Assembly: GCA_914767885.1 (NCBI GenBank)
Contig: CAJZBQ010000048.1
Location: 372,001-436,000, forward strand
Direction of reading: 5' to 3'
Source: Blepharisma stoltei
Taxonomy: Eukaryota > Ciliophora > Heterotrichea > Heterotrichida > Blepharismidae
Length of the DNA stretch: 64,000 nt
Made by a program: the position numbers and the translations under genes. Below the pieces are notes generated by a model. That model was not told the origin of the DNA. It did not search any database and saw only the letters and a list, made by a program, of their open reading frames with translations. Positions 49,923 through 61,500 of this stretch are shown piece after piece. Each line of letters starts with the position of its first letter. The first letter of the stretch is position 1.

Positions 49923-51188
49923 ATGTTAGGATATTCTATGAAAAGCTACTTATGCCACAATTGCCACAAATCTTCACTTTTAGATACTTCAAATTTAATT
50001 TGTCCTCACTGTGGAAATGATTTTCTTGAAGAAGAAGCCACAGCTCGAGCAATTCAACGTCAACGGGCATCTCATGAAAATCAACAAACTTATGAATACG
50101 TAAGATATTACTGCTACACTTGCAAAGAGACAAGCCTTATAAATCCGCATCATATGGTTTGCCCTAAATGCCAGGGAACAATATTAGAAGAAGCCTCAAG
50201 TGTCAGGCCTATCAATAAGCCAGAATTCCGAATTCCAGAAGAGCCTCGATTTGAGCAGCCACATGATGATCCACATGACCATCGCTATAGGCAGCACAAC
50301 AGAAGGCAGCCTAATCATGGAAGCAATCGTCGTGATCGTCAAAGAGAAGAATCTCCATTCTCAGCCTTCTTCGACTCCCCATTTTGGGAGAATGGCGTCT
50401 TTCGAGATTTCGAAAGAGACCCTTTTGAAGCTTTTGAACCATTTTTCAATGGAAACCATTTTGGAAGACGACAAGAAAGAGTCCTTGGCCGACTATTTGG
50501 AGATCTTACTCCCCCCCTCCGTGAGTGAACAAAAAAATTTTGTTCACTCACGGAGGGGGGTTAATTTTTTTTTTTAAAAAAATTTATATATAAATTTTAT
50601 AAAATATTATTTTTTTCGAAATTTAAAAAAATCCTAATTCGCAAAAATTGGAAAGCAAAAATTAATTTAATTTATAAAATTTATGTTTTAAAAAGCAATT
50701 CGTTTAAAATTAAAGAAAATCAGCTCTAGATTTCATTATACTAATTATCATTTATATATCAATTTTGTTTTCCATAAAAAATCTTTGTATTAAAAAAATT
50801 TTTGTTCACTCACGGAGGGTGGGTTTTGGGCAAAAAATAGGGATTTTTCTAATGGTTTTGTTCACTCACGGAGGGGGGGGGAGTTAGCATAAACCCTATT
50901 GAATATCTAAATCAACAATTAGGAAGTTTTGATGACATTATTAATCAACTTTCCCGAAGGAATGGCCAGCAGACTCATCCAGCTTCAGAAGAGTCAATAA
51001 ATCGCTTGAAAAAAAGAATAGTGCAAAGAGGAGAAGAGATCCAAAAATGTTCAGTGTGTATGGACGATATAGCTGAAGGCACCGAAGCTAATGTCCTTAG
51101 CTGTAGCCACGCATTTCATCCTGATTGCATTCAGCCTTGGCTAAGAGTAAAAAACACATGTCCTGTCTGCAGAAAAGAAGTGAGATAA
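49923..51188 (+). CDS. RING-H2 E3 ubiquitin ligase (RNF126/RNF115-like)
   Basis: A 295-aa protein from 49923-50508 joined to 50887-51188. Two N-terminal zinc-ribbon-like units (CHNC...CPHC and CYTC...CPKC) are followed by an Asp/His/Arg-rich linker and a C-terminal RING-H2: CSVCMDDIAEGTEANVLSC, then HAFHPDCIQPWL and CPVCRKEV. The N-terminal zinc finger plus C-terminal RING is the plan of RNF126/RNF115/BCA2, which ubiquitinate mislocalised or endocytic proteins. The zinc ribbon is duplicated here. The IES falls in the linker before NPIEYLNQQL, so the RING is encoded only after excision. Confidence 0.88.
50509..50886 (+). mobile_element. Family A MITE / IES in the RING gene
   Basis: 378 bp flanked by TTA at 50506-50508 and 50884-50886. 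Intact hairpin end, internal blocks and double G-rich 3' end. Excision joins RLFGDL to SINPIEYL in frame. Confidence 0.92.
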
Positions 51189-51317
51189 TAATTAATTAAA
51201 ATGCCTATTAATTATGAGTCTGTTTTCTTGCTTTACAAGAAAGGAGACATTTGGATTAATATAAAAAAATCCTGGCTTTTTAACTAAGGAAAACTTCAAT
51301 GTTAATATATATTCCAG

Positions 51318-52322
51318 TTACTCACTGATCATAATTTTAAAGCACATATGCCCGATCTTCATCAGAGATCCAAGATCGATTGAGATTTTTGGAGATTGTG
51401 AATGTAATTCTACTGTAGATTCCACATGCATTTGTTTCCAAATGAAGTCTGCTTGGTTTCTTGCCTTAATTTTCCAATTATTCTGTATTTTTTCGAATTC
51501 TGCGTAGCATTCATTGTCATTTTCACCTGGAATCACAATTGAATTCCTAGGTCCACTGCCAATTGTAACGCTGTTTGATATCCTAAAATATCGTACTTCT
51601 TCGTTTTCGTTATTATACTTTACACAAATTTCCAGGTCTGGGCCCGGATGAATTATTTGTTTAATAGATATTTCAGCTTTTCCAAAAACATAGACTTCGC
51701 CAACTGATACAATATCGTTTTTTATTTGGTATAAGCCTTCCGGATTTTCTGTTGGCGTTTCTCATGCTTTGAAAAAGCTGCTGTTTGCTTCGTAATACAC
51801 TGAAATTACGTTTTCTACATTCGGAACGTTTACGTGGTGAAACTGTCCTGGCTGGCTGAGCCCAACTGTTAATAGGATGCTGCTATCTTCAATTTTAAAT
51901 TTTTGAGGCTTTGACCTATGATATTCTGGAAAAATGACCTTTAAATACTTCTCTGAGGAAGGCGTTTTATCCTCCTCATAGATTTGGCGATTCATAGGCT
52001 TGACTTCTTCATAAATTTGTTCTGATGGTCTCATTACTAAGTTAGGTTGCTGATTAATTGGGATTTGGCAAACAGAATTTCCGAATGAAAAAAGTTTTTC
52101 CAGCAAGTGCTTCAATTCAGATATTTTGCTATTCGTGTAAGGGCATTTTTCTGAGGTAAAATCACTTAAACTTTTGAAGTACATTTTGGTTAGTGGAGGT
52201 ATGTCATTTTGAAGTAGCATAGTTGAGCATCTTCAAATGGACAATCGTGCAATCTCTACAAGATCAGGATTACCGGAGTCTAAAAAACGTGTCCAAATTA
52301 ATTGATATTGTGCCAAATCCAT
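51318..52322 (-). CDS. FHA-like domain protein, 334 aa
   Basis: ATG at 52322 (MDLAQYQLIWTRFLDSGNP); TGA-Trp in LSIWRCST and FFKAWETPT. The N-terminal half is helical. Around residues 225-320 the segment VRYFRISNSVTIGSGPRNSI, followed by YAEFEK and an IKA...IDLGSLMKIG pattern, resembles an FHA domain (strand with GSGPxNSI, then the short conserved core), though the usual Arg of the phospho-Thr pocket and the SxxH are not clear. The stop is TAA at 51318. Partner unknown; call based on pattern only. Confidence 0.6.
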
Positions 52323-52979
52323 TTTGGAGAGATTATTGCAACTCTATATCAATTATTATCACTTGTGAGGCATTATGGAGTTTCATTTCACCTAATAAAT
52401 GCCTTATGGGGATTTATAATTCAAAGGGATAGACATTAGCGAAAACCTATAATGCTATTGCATGGATTTTCGATCTTGAAAAAAAATTATTTGGAAGTTA
52501 AGAAATTTTCGAGGTTTTTAGAGTTTATATTTATAATTAAATTGTGGATTTTTAATTTATATAGTTGATTTATTATTAAGATTTTACGGATACAAATGCA
52601 ACTTCTTATGAATCTTTTGATGGCAAAATAATTATTTCTCTATATGACTCATAAAAATTTTAGAGAGTAATATGTTGGAAATTACCATCTAATACTTCTA
52701 ATTAAATTTTAATTAAAAATAATTTTTAAAAAACCATAAGCTTCATTAAATAAACATGAAATATTATATAATTATAAATTTTATTTATAAATTCAAACTA
52801 TTATAGTGCTCTCAATAAATCAGAAATATATCTGCTTAAGTGATGCTTTTCATAATGACCAAAACTCTATATTAAATCCCTTTAAACTTCTTTTAGCCTA
52901 TCATTTTTCTCGTTTTCTCTCAAAGTTTTAGTATATAACATTTCATTATTGCCCCTTATTTAATCCAAATAAATTTGAA
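52323..52979. other. Divergent intergenic region
   Basis: 657 bp, AT-rich, between two divergent starts; no repeat recognised. Confidence 0.5.
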
Positions 52980-53324
52980 ATGGAAACTTGCGCCATATGC
53001 CTCGAAAATTTAGAAAGCCAAGATCGCGGAATTCTTTATCCATGCAAACACTCTTTGTTTCATTCTTCATGTGTTTCGCATTGGGGAGATATTTGCAATA
53101 AGTGTCCTGTTTGCAAGATGACTTTCCAAAATATCAATGATATGAAAGTAGAAGATCAAAACAACCTGCCCAAACGAATAATAATTTACAAGCGGGATTT
53201 AAGTGAAAGTGAGTATGAAAGTAGCGACGAAAGTGAATTTGAAGGTGAAATAGAACCAATTCAATATCCTCCCAGAGCGAGATTACCCAGAAAATGTAGA
53301 GTACATAGCGCCTTAAAAATTTAA
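52980..53324 (+). CDS. Small RING-finger protein, 114 aa
   Basis: ATG at 52980 begins directly with the RING: CAICLENLESQDRGILYPC, then HSLFHSSCVSHW and CPVCKMTF, spacing C3HC4/H2. An acidic Ser/Glu region (ESEYESSDESEFEGE) and a basic end follow. No membrane segment. Likely an E3 ligase; partner unknown. The gene ends 49 bp before the family C MITE at 53374. Confidence 0.8.
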   Translation: METCAICLENLESQDRGILYPCKHSLFHSSCVSHWGDICNKCPVCKMTFQNINDMKVEDQNNLPKRIIIYKRDLSESEYESSDESEFEGEIEPIQYPPRARLPRKCRVHSALKI

Positions 53325-53373
53325 ATATACAATGAGAGATTGAGTATCGCAAAATTATATATACCGTGAGCAT

Positions 53374-53574
53374 GGTTATAGATCGACCTGAGAACCCCCC
53401 TCCCCTCCTCCCACCTCCTGACAGTTTCAACTTTATTGAAATCTACAAATTAAATTTGACTTGCCAAATCCTTAGTGAGGGACTTGTCATTTTGAATTAG
53501 CAATGTCGTTCAAATTGAAACTGTCAGGGGGTGGGGGGGGGGAGGGAAGGGGGAATTTCAGGTCGAGCCATACC
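53374..53574. mobile_element. Family C palindromic MITE, second copy
   Basis: About 200 bp. Inverted ends GGTTATAGATCGACCTGA and TCAGGTCGAGCCATACC, C- and G-tract arms, and CTGACAGTTTCAA/TTGAAACTGTCAG inner arms. The centre (TTTGACTTGCCAAAT...GAGGGACTTGTCA) matches the copy at 34804. Confidence 0.7.
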
Positions 53575-53751
53575 TGTTCCAAAGTTATATGTGAAATTTT
53601 AAAAATATATTTTTAATTTTTTTAAATAAAGGTGGCTTAAATAATATAGAGAAAGATAATTCATAATGTGTCTAATAATTATTAATTTCAATTTAAAATC
53701 TCTTTGCCTTTGCTATTTATTTGCTTTGCAAATAATCGTTTTCTTATAAAT

Positions 53752-54126
53752 ATGAAGCTAATTCTTTTGCTTTTCTTTGGATGTGTCTTATCGATCAAGC
53801 TAAATCCTGAGCGGCCAAAAAATCTATTTTTCCGGACATCGCTAGGCTTACAGATGAACACAGTAGTTTCTAATCCTAAAGGCTTTGAAAATATTTTTGA
53901 AGAAGTTAAAGATGAGATCAGCTCTATTCAAGCTAAGGATATAAAGAACAATTCTCCATCAGAATTTCTAAGCCATCCTAATAAAGACAAATCCTGACAG
54001 AACACTAAATTCAATGAGAATTTTTACTCATATTCTCTTTATCTCTCTATTGGAATAGTATGCATCTTCGGTGCCGTATATTTTTACAAAAAGAAAACTC
54101 TTGCTTTAAATTTATATAAATTATAA
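53752..54126 (+). CDS. Small type I membrane protein, 124 aa
   Basis: Start at ATG 53752, directly before the signal peptide MKLILLLFFGCVLSIKL. An extracytosolic stretch of ~65 residues with TGA-Trp (KDKSWQNTK) is followed by one membrane segment (YLSIGIVCIFGAVYFY) and a short basic tail. No known domain. The topology suggests a surface or secretory-pathway protein. Confidence 0.65.
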
Positions 54127-54236
54127 TTTATACAATTTTCAGTAATTATACAATTTCCTATTACTTTTCGCTAGCCTATTCTCAAATAGTAAATAGGATA
54201 AGGATAAACCAGTAGAAATATTTTTATTGATTTTAT

Positions 54237-55253
54237 TTAGGTATAATATCTGTATTGCATTTCTTCTTTATTAGGAATTCTGAACCTATTAGAAGGAGAT
54301 GATAAAGCACTTGTAAATCCTTGAGGAGAAACTGGTACAGTTGAAGACTCTTTAGCCAGAAATGAAGTAAACGGATTTTTTAAAAAATCGTCAGCGATTT
54401 TAAGCATTGTGCTTTCTTGAGGCTTATTTTTTAAAATTGGTATTTTTTCAGCTTTCGGGAGGTTCTTTGAACTCACGTAATTTTGTAATTGCTCTATTGG
54501 GCATGTCTCAGGCTCTTTCAAGTCTAGAGAAAAGCTAAATGAGGATAGTGATCCACATCTATACTGGCTTGAAGGTTTTTGCAATTGGTTTCCTTTAATT
54601 TCTCGTAATTTTTTGGTTGGACTCTCCCATGTTAATTCCTGAGGTTCTGTTAGCGATTCAATTTCACCTTTACTATTATATAGCAGCTCATCTTTTTGAA
54701 ATTCGCCTTTTAGCCCACTATTGGGACTTGCTAGGTATTTTGGAAGCTTAGACTTCTTTTGAGCTTTCGTCTCATTATTATGCTGGTGATGGCTAATTTT
54801 CATTGCTGCGGTGCTTGTAGCATTTTGCTGAATCCCCGATATATTTTGCTTGGATCTTGACGAGCTCCTTGAAGGATCCATACAGTTTGTATCCTGGTTC
54901 CCCAGTTTTAAATTTTGTTTAGATTTTCATCCAACATCCTCAGAATTCTGCTGTAAAATTATTTCATTAAGCTTCTCATTAGTTTTTGGCCGACTTTCCA
55001 AGTTATCAACTTTACTTGATATCCTTAGGATGTCTTTTTTCATATTCACTAAAGCTTCTTCAATATCTTTTTTCTTTTTGTCATGAAATCCTGCTTCTTG
55101 CAATACTGTTTCATATGTAACTACTGAGTGCTTTTCTTTTATTCTATTAATCCCTACCACAACGCTGGCTTCTATGCATTTTCGCCACTGATACTTCGGA
55201 AATTGATCTAAAAAATCGTGAATTTCTGGGTTATCACATAAGAGCTCAAGCAT
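54237..55253 (-). CDS. Coiled-coil/low-complexity protein, 338 aa
   Basis: ATG at 55253. The first ~110 residues are helical (LCDNPEIHDFLDQFPKYQWR, then KKDIEEALVNMKKDILRI, a short coiled coil) and end in a TGA-Trp (EDVGWKSKQ). The N-terminal part resembles helical regions of basal-body proteins of the LisH/FOR20 kind, but I would not insist. The rest is Ser/Pro/Lys-rich. It ends TAA 54237. It lies 10 bp downstream of the DENN gene's end, on the same strand. Confidence 0.65.
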
Positions 55254-55263
55254 TTAAAATTAA

Positions 55264-58145
55264 TTAAGACTTAACCTCTATATGATATTTTATAACTCTT
55301 GTATGTCTTCGTTTGAATTCAGGATTGCCAGAAATAGGCGACACAGGGCTTAGCTCTCCACTGAGTTCTCTGCTTAATTCCCTGCTTATTTCTCTTGAAC
55401 CGCCTGGCGATAGCATATCTTCATCAATAGAAGCTCTTGGGTTTCGGTCATTTCTGTCATGGCTTAGGCTTTGAATATAAACTCTAGCTAGGTTGCTTAA
55501 TTCTCCTTGGCCTCGGATCAAAATTCTGACTGAGCCTTCATTTTGTTCGAAATCTATAATGTTAATATAGTAGGTGAACGCCCGACCTCTTGATTCAATA
55601 TTCTCAACGCCTGAAGAACAAAAGAAGTAAGAACTAAGTCGAGAAGCAAGTCCGTGTCCTTAGTGTATAGGATAAGAGATTTTCTTAGTGCTGCAGGTTG
55701 ATACCTGGAAAAATGGGGCTTTCCTCCTGGCATGGGACTGAAAAGAGCATAGTTGGTCATCATCCCAGAGATTAGGTTTTCTCCCTTCTTAAATTAGGGA
55801 CCTTAAGATAGCAAGAGTCTAGAGCGATATTTGAGTTTCGCCTTGGTCCGACACTCTTAGAGCTAGGAGTCCTGGAATTAAGTCGGATTGGTGAGCCTGA
55901 AGTGAGGCAGCCGGTGCCAGCCAGCGTTCATTATGACCGGATCAGCTTGCAAAGGTGAAAATCCTCTGCCGACTTTAAACAATGCCTCTAATTTATTTAA
56001 TCGTTCGAAATTTAATGAAAGAATCAGCGTTGCATGGTGTCGTGGCAGATTTTGAGTATTGAGCCGATTGATTATTTTACAAATTTCTAATAAATCCGAA
56101 AGTTGCCAATTTTTCTTATTTCTTCGGAGGGAGTAAAAGAGCTTCAAGGCAAATGGTTCTCATCTGGTTGGGTTTAATTCGCATTCATTTGTTAGCTGCT
56201 CATTTAAGCATCTTTGAGAGCTGATTTCTCTGAATTTGCTTCTTGATAAGCAAAGAGGAATTCTCGCTAGCATTGCAATTCCATACTTTCCATAATATAT
56301 ATTTGTTATCTCTTTTGCTTCTTCACTGCTATTAAGTAAATTGCTTCTAATCATGCTTAACGACATTTTCCTTCTGTCATACACTTGTGATAGCTCAGCT
56401 TGGTCATAATATTCATTATTTCTCTGCAATTTTTTCATGATTTTCTCAAGAAGCGCTTTTTCAGTGTTTTTAATGAATTTTTGTTTATGATTTTCAGTAG
56501 GAAGTTCCTCCACTTCTTTTTTCAAATATTCGTACATAAATTTAGGACTGATGCTTGAAGATACATTAAAAGGATAGCAAGACGACGTGGCATAAATTTC
56601 ATAAGTTCCTTTTTTATATTCTTTTACTATTTTTCTGAATTTATTAAGTGTGCATTCATCAAACATTCCATAATAAAACAAAAACTGCTGGAATGTGACA
56701 GAGTCAATAAACCCTTTCCAAAACTCTTGCATTTTACAGTTAGAGCACAAAGAAACGTCTTTGATAAAATCGTCTTCTTGGAAATCAAAAAGTTTAGTCT
56801 CTTCTGAGTACTTCAAATATTTAGAGAAATTGCCTATTCCTTCAATAAACACTTCTAGGAAAGAGTGCCTTACCAGTGATACAAAAATTTGTTCTCTTTC
56901 GTCACTTTCTATTGGTTCTAATAGTTTTCTGGCAGTATTTACAAATAGTGGATCTTTTATATTTTTTTCTAAAGTGTTCATTCTAAAAGTATTCAGTCTT
57001 CCTCGGTTTACATAATAATAAGCTTTGGCAAGCTGTAGTTTTTTGCTCAGCTTTGCTTTAACACAATTGCAAAGGAGCGGCTCTGACTGAGAATACAAAA
57101 TATTTGAATCCACGTCTAGTATGGTCGCTTCAGGGTCTTTTGCAACTGCTTCTTCTTTAGAAATTTGTTTACTATTAAATCCAATCAAAATAGGCGTAGG
57201 GGTTTGCATGTAATCTGTTAAGTGAGAACTGAGCACTGGGACATAATTCATTGTCCAGGTCATTGGGAATAGTATGATTTTAAATGCTTCTAAAATCAAA
57301 AAAAGTAAATATTCATTCCCACTATGGATAAAAGCGTGCTTGCTTAGTAGCAAACTTTCTCAGAACTCAATAATATTTCTTATATCTATCAAGTCCATTA
57401 GAACTGCTACACAGCTTTCATTATAGCTGAACCTTGATTTATTTTCTAGCGGTAAAGGAATTGTTTGGTTTCCTACTTTAATTGTGTAATTTATGTCGTT
57501 CGGTGGGATTATTGTATCATTTAGTAAAAAAAAGCAATTCCTTAAGAACTCTGTAGACCCAAGCAGCAAATTTTCTTGCTGCACCATTTCTCACGTATGA
57601 ACATACACTTTTTCTAAAATATTCCTGAATAAGTCTATGTAGTTGCTATTAGTCAACAAGCATAATGCGACTGGGATATAATAAGAGATATCATTTTCAG
57701 TATGATTGTTTTCTTCTTCTGTGTTTCTAGGGACGAATTCTAACAAGTTCTTAGGAATTCTTCTTTCCTTTGAACTTTCAATTATACTTGGGTTTATTTT
57801 TTCATAGGTAATTAAACAGTGGATGTGGGTAAAGTAGCCTTTTTCGCTTGTAATTGTGGTTGAAAAAAATGCTGGAGGCAGTGGATTGGATTCAAGGGTG
57901 ATGATTCTATCAGTAAAAATCATCTATGTTGGGGTTACGTTTATTTGGTCTTGTGAGAACACTTTTGAGTCTTTTGAAGATGGAGGCAATTTTGCAAGGA
58001 CTTCAGGAGTTCCTTCTAGTTTTCCTTCGATGAAAATGTCTAAATGTTAGCTACTTCTAAGGGATTTTGTGGATAAGCCGAGAACGATGATTGAGTCAAC
58101 TAATTTGATAGGAGGTGGGTGTTTTTCTTCAAATAGGTTTTCCAT
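55264..58145 (-). CDS. DENN-domain protein (probable Rab GEF), interrupted by an insert
   Basis: A 797-aa protein with two 15-nt introns (58040-58054, 57924-57938) and an insert at 55545-56002; segment lengths sum to 2394 nt. The uDENN part has LVDSIIVLGLS and PLPPAFFSTTITSEKGYFTH; the cDENN core has VALCLLTNSNYIDLF, ILEAFKIILFPMTWTMNYVP and MQTPTPILIGF, matching the conserved W...YVPVLP...Y...P.PFLIG pattern. A helical C-terminal region of ~450 residues follows, and a Ser/Arg-Glu repeat (SRELSRELSGELS). At least three TGA-Trp codons bridge the pieces. DENN proteins load GTP on Rabs in membrane traffic. Confidence 0.85.
55545..56002 (+). mobile_element. SINE-like insertion in the DENN gene
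   Basis: 458 bp. GTTCGAAAT followed by (C/T)TA recurs at 55545-55556 and 56003-56014. Excision joins ILSLNFE to QN-EGSVRILI with correct phase (458 leaves the frame shift needed between the two halves). Near its right end AAAATCCTCTGCC matches AAAATTCCTCTGCC of the 18714 element, so it reads on the plus strand. Confidence 0.75.
57924..57938 (-). other. 15-nt intron
   Basis: GTAACCCCAACATAG on the minus strand, in the uDENN region (QDQIN-MIFTDR). Confidence 0.88.
58040..58054 (-). other. 15-nt intron
   Basis: GTAGCTAACATTTAG on the minus strand; joins TKSLR to NIFIEGK in the DENN protein. Confidence 0.88.
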
Positions 58146-58547
58146 ATTATGAATGATAATCTTCTGATATAATAATTATAGAACTAAATTTTTTTGTAGC
58201 TGTCAATTCTCTTTATATAAATAGTAATCCATAATAAAGTTTTCTCAGCTATCAATTGTGATACTTTATATTATTCCTATTATGATGAAATCTATTTAAT
58301 AGGCATATCATCAATTAAATTTAAATATTTGAATGAAAAAATGTGTCTGATGAACTAATTGTTCTATAATTAAGTTAAGTAACTATCAATAAATTGATTA
58401 TACCCTACAGCTAATTCGCTTGTCTTTAATAGCCTAAACCTATAGCTAATTGAAAAAAATTTATTTAGCTCTGATAATTTCAGTTTTTTATGACTAACAG
58501 AATTAATAGCAAATAGTTTTCACTGTAATAATTTTTGTTGGCAAAAA
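58146..58547. other. Divergent intergenic region
   Basis: 402 bp of AT-rich DNA between the DENN and TMEM63-like starts. No repeat recognised. Confidence 0.5.
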
Positions 58548-61500
58548 ATGAGTGAGTCAGGTAAAGATCAGGATTCAGATCAAGAAAAAAGCATTTCTGA
58601 AGAATCCATTGGAAGTGAAGCCCCAATTAAAACTGCTAATGAAATAGACCAAAAGTCTAATGAATCTGAACCTATAGACTCGAATAATGGGGAAAGCAGA
58701 TATCCTGAAATCGAAAATATACCTGAACAGCCTGTTAAACCAGATCCTCCTAAAGTGCCTGATAATGTCCAACAGCCTCAAAATCCTGCTCCTGCAGAGC
58801 CTGCAGGGTCCTTGCTATCACAGCCTGCTGATTTAGAACTTTCAAAAACCCATGGGGTAAGTTATTACATAGAACGCTCAAAAGGTTTACAAATTTGACG
58901 AAGATTACTTTAAAAGTAGTGAAAGATGCCCTTGCTGCAATTTTCCATCCGACGGCAATAAGTTTCCATTATGCGCTGCTCTAGATAGTCTAAATCAGCT
59001 TGGTGCAGGCTTCCCTCTATACTTCTGATTTTTGAGATATTCTTTAGGAGCTGTTTTTATTTTATTTTCAATTGCAGGAATTGCCTGCTTGATTGGAAAT
59101 ATTGTAGCTGACAAACACGAGCAATGAAAAGATTCCAGCACTGTCACTATTTTAACTCCCGCAAACTATGGAAATCCTTATTTAAGTGATAGTGAACGTA
59201 TGGAATATGGATATGGTGACTGGGAAGCTGTTCCAATGTGGCAATCTTTACTGCATTTGTTTGCAGGGATCGCTTTAATGATATATTATCCTTGGATTGA
59301 TAAAAAAACTAACTAATCTCTTCGATAATGTGCAAATTATTTGAAAAATTCCTAATGTTAAAAAGCAATAAAGACTTATAATAAATTAATCTTAAGCAAG
59401 CTATATTAAATTTAAGACTGCTTGAGTCCTAAACATTAGTATTATACGATTATACTAGTGATATTTGCTGATAGCCCCGCTTTATGTATAGAATATGCTT
59501 CTCAGTAAAAATTAAGAATGGGCTCCATCAGAAACTTGAGCTGGGCCGAAAAATCGGTTTCTTAGTAGAGGGATTTTACTTCCATGGTCCGAACTAAGAC
59601 TTTACCAGGAATATCTATTTACAGCAAAGCACTATCCTTAACTCAAGCGAGATCGCCCCTTTTAATAGGGGATGCTTTAACTGTAGATACTTATAGCCTT
59701 AGATCTTCGTTAAACCCTTATCTGGCATTCCAAAAGTAAAACTCAGCAGCTTCGGCCATTCAGGGCAGAGCCAGGAAAGAGTCTAGGTAGATAAATTGCC
59801 ATGCCTCTACCTGATATCTAACCTGACACCTGAGTGCTGCTGGAAAAAAAGATACAAAAAATCTTTCACTTGGGTTAAGCCAATAAAGCAGAAATAGTGC
59901 TTTACCTCTCGCCTTGAGGCTAACAAAACTTTGGTATCTCTCTGCACTAGAAGCTATGTCCTGATATGCGTAAGAGCCACCATCGTTCGCCGTATAAATT
60001 TTAATAAAACAATTAAATTTTCAATTAAAATTTATAAATTTAAATTTTAAAAATACAAAAAAATTGGGCATATTTTATCATAAATACCTTTTTAGCAAAA
60101 TCAACAAACAAAAAAATTTTGATAGCCAATCAAGAGGGTATTAAAGAAAGAGCTGTAGAAATTGACATCGACTTAACAACTCCTTCTGATTTTACGCTCT
60201 GGGTTAAAGGACTTCCGAAATCTTATACAAAAGAAGAACTTTCTGAGCATTTTCGAAAAAACGGCAATGATGAAAATACAAATATTGAAATAGTTAACAT
60301 AGTTCTTACTCATGACATAAAACTTTTTACAAAAATAACTAGAGAATTAGTCTGGTGGAAAATTAGAGAATCTTATCTCAGAGAATATCAACATTTTTAT
60401 CCTGGCTCTTTTCCCGAAAGAAAATCTTGTGGCTGTATAAAGAAAAAAACTATCACTCTTGAAGATTGCGCAGAAAAAATCCAAGAATTGACAGAAAAGC
60501 AACAAGAGCTTTTAAGCATGCTGAATTCTGGAAATCTTGCCCCTAGTGCTTTTATTACGTTTAGGACTCAGCAACAAACTCGAGGAGTGGACAATAAATG
60601 AAACCGCTCAAACCTTCAGCAGCTATTTGATAGATTTTTAAACTGTTTTCGGCGCAATCATTTGACTAAATTTAAAGGCTGCTATCTGACAGCTTCTTTA
60701 GCTCCTGAGCCCACCGACGTATTCTGGGAGAATTTATCTTATCTTATTTAATTTATAATGTTTAACATCCACTACAGGGTAGCCGTTTCCAGAGCTGCTA
60801 CCCTATTTGTCCATGTGTCGGGCCCATGGACCTCTGAATCGATTCACGGGAAAATACAGCGTTCAGCTTCGACGTGCTGCGTTGTCTTGCTCCTTTGGCT
60901 CAGCTCCTGCGCGTGTTCGCCCTAGGGCCACCCTCCTTGGGTGTGCTGAGAGGTAAAAACTTCGAGCCTCTTGAAGTTCTTGGAGCAGTGCCTCAGCTTA
61001 TCTGGTATAGTTAAACTGCTGCTGTACAGAAGTTCTCAGAAGAAAACCCAACCCATAAATAAATTCCATGAGGGAGAGAAAATTAGCGGAACTAATTTTG
61101 TTCTAGCCGAATGCCATTTTATTTATCCTGGGAGAATTTATCAAGGACCACTTCTGAAAGGATAATAAAAAGATTCCAAACCTGGATCATCAGCGCAATT
61201 GCAATTTTTGTAACTTTTATTACAATATATTTTATCAATGATTACCAGCAAAGTATGTATGATGACCAAAAAGATTCAGATCACTCTAGTAATGGTACTA
61301 AGACTGCATCAGTTTTTCTTTCATTGCTGGTAGTTTTTATTAACTTTGTGTTAGGGAGATTGATAAGGATTTTTTCAGCCCATGAATCTCATCAGACTTG
61401 GACACTTTTTAATGTGAGTGTGGCTGATATGCTTATTTTGTCGATGTCAATTAATACTGGACTTATTCCTATCATCTTGACTAGTGAGCATGCAGAAAGG

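Noticed and set aside
55545-55560. GTTCGAAAT as a tRNA B-box in the DENN gene insert
   Set aside because: The motif is the target-site duplication within DENN codons (NFE); no A-box or cloverleaf was found. No tRNA or rRNA gene was recognised anywhere in the window.
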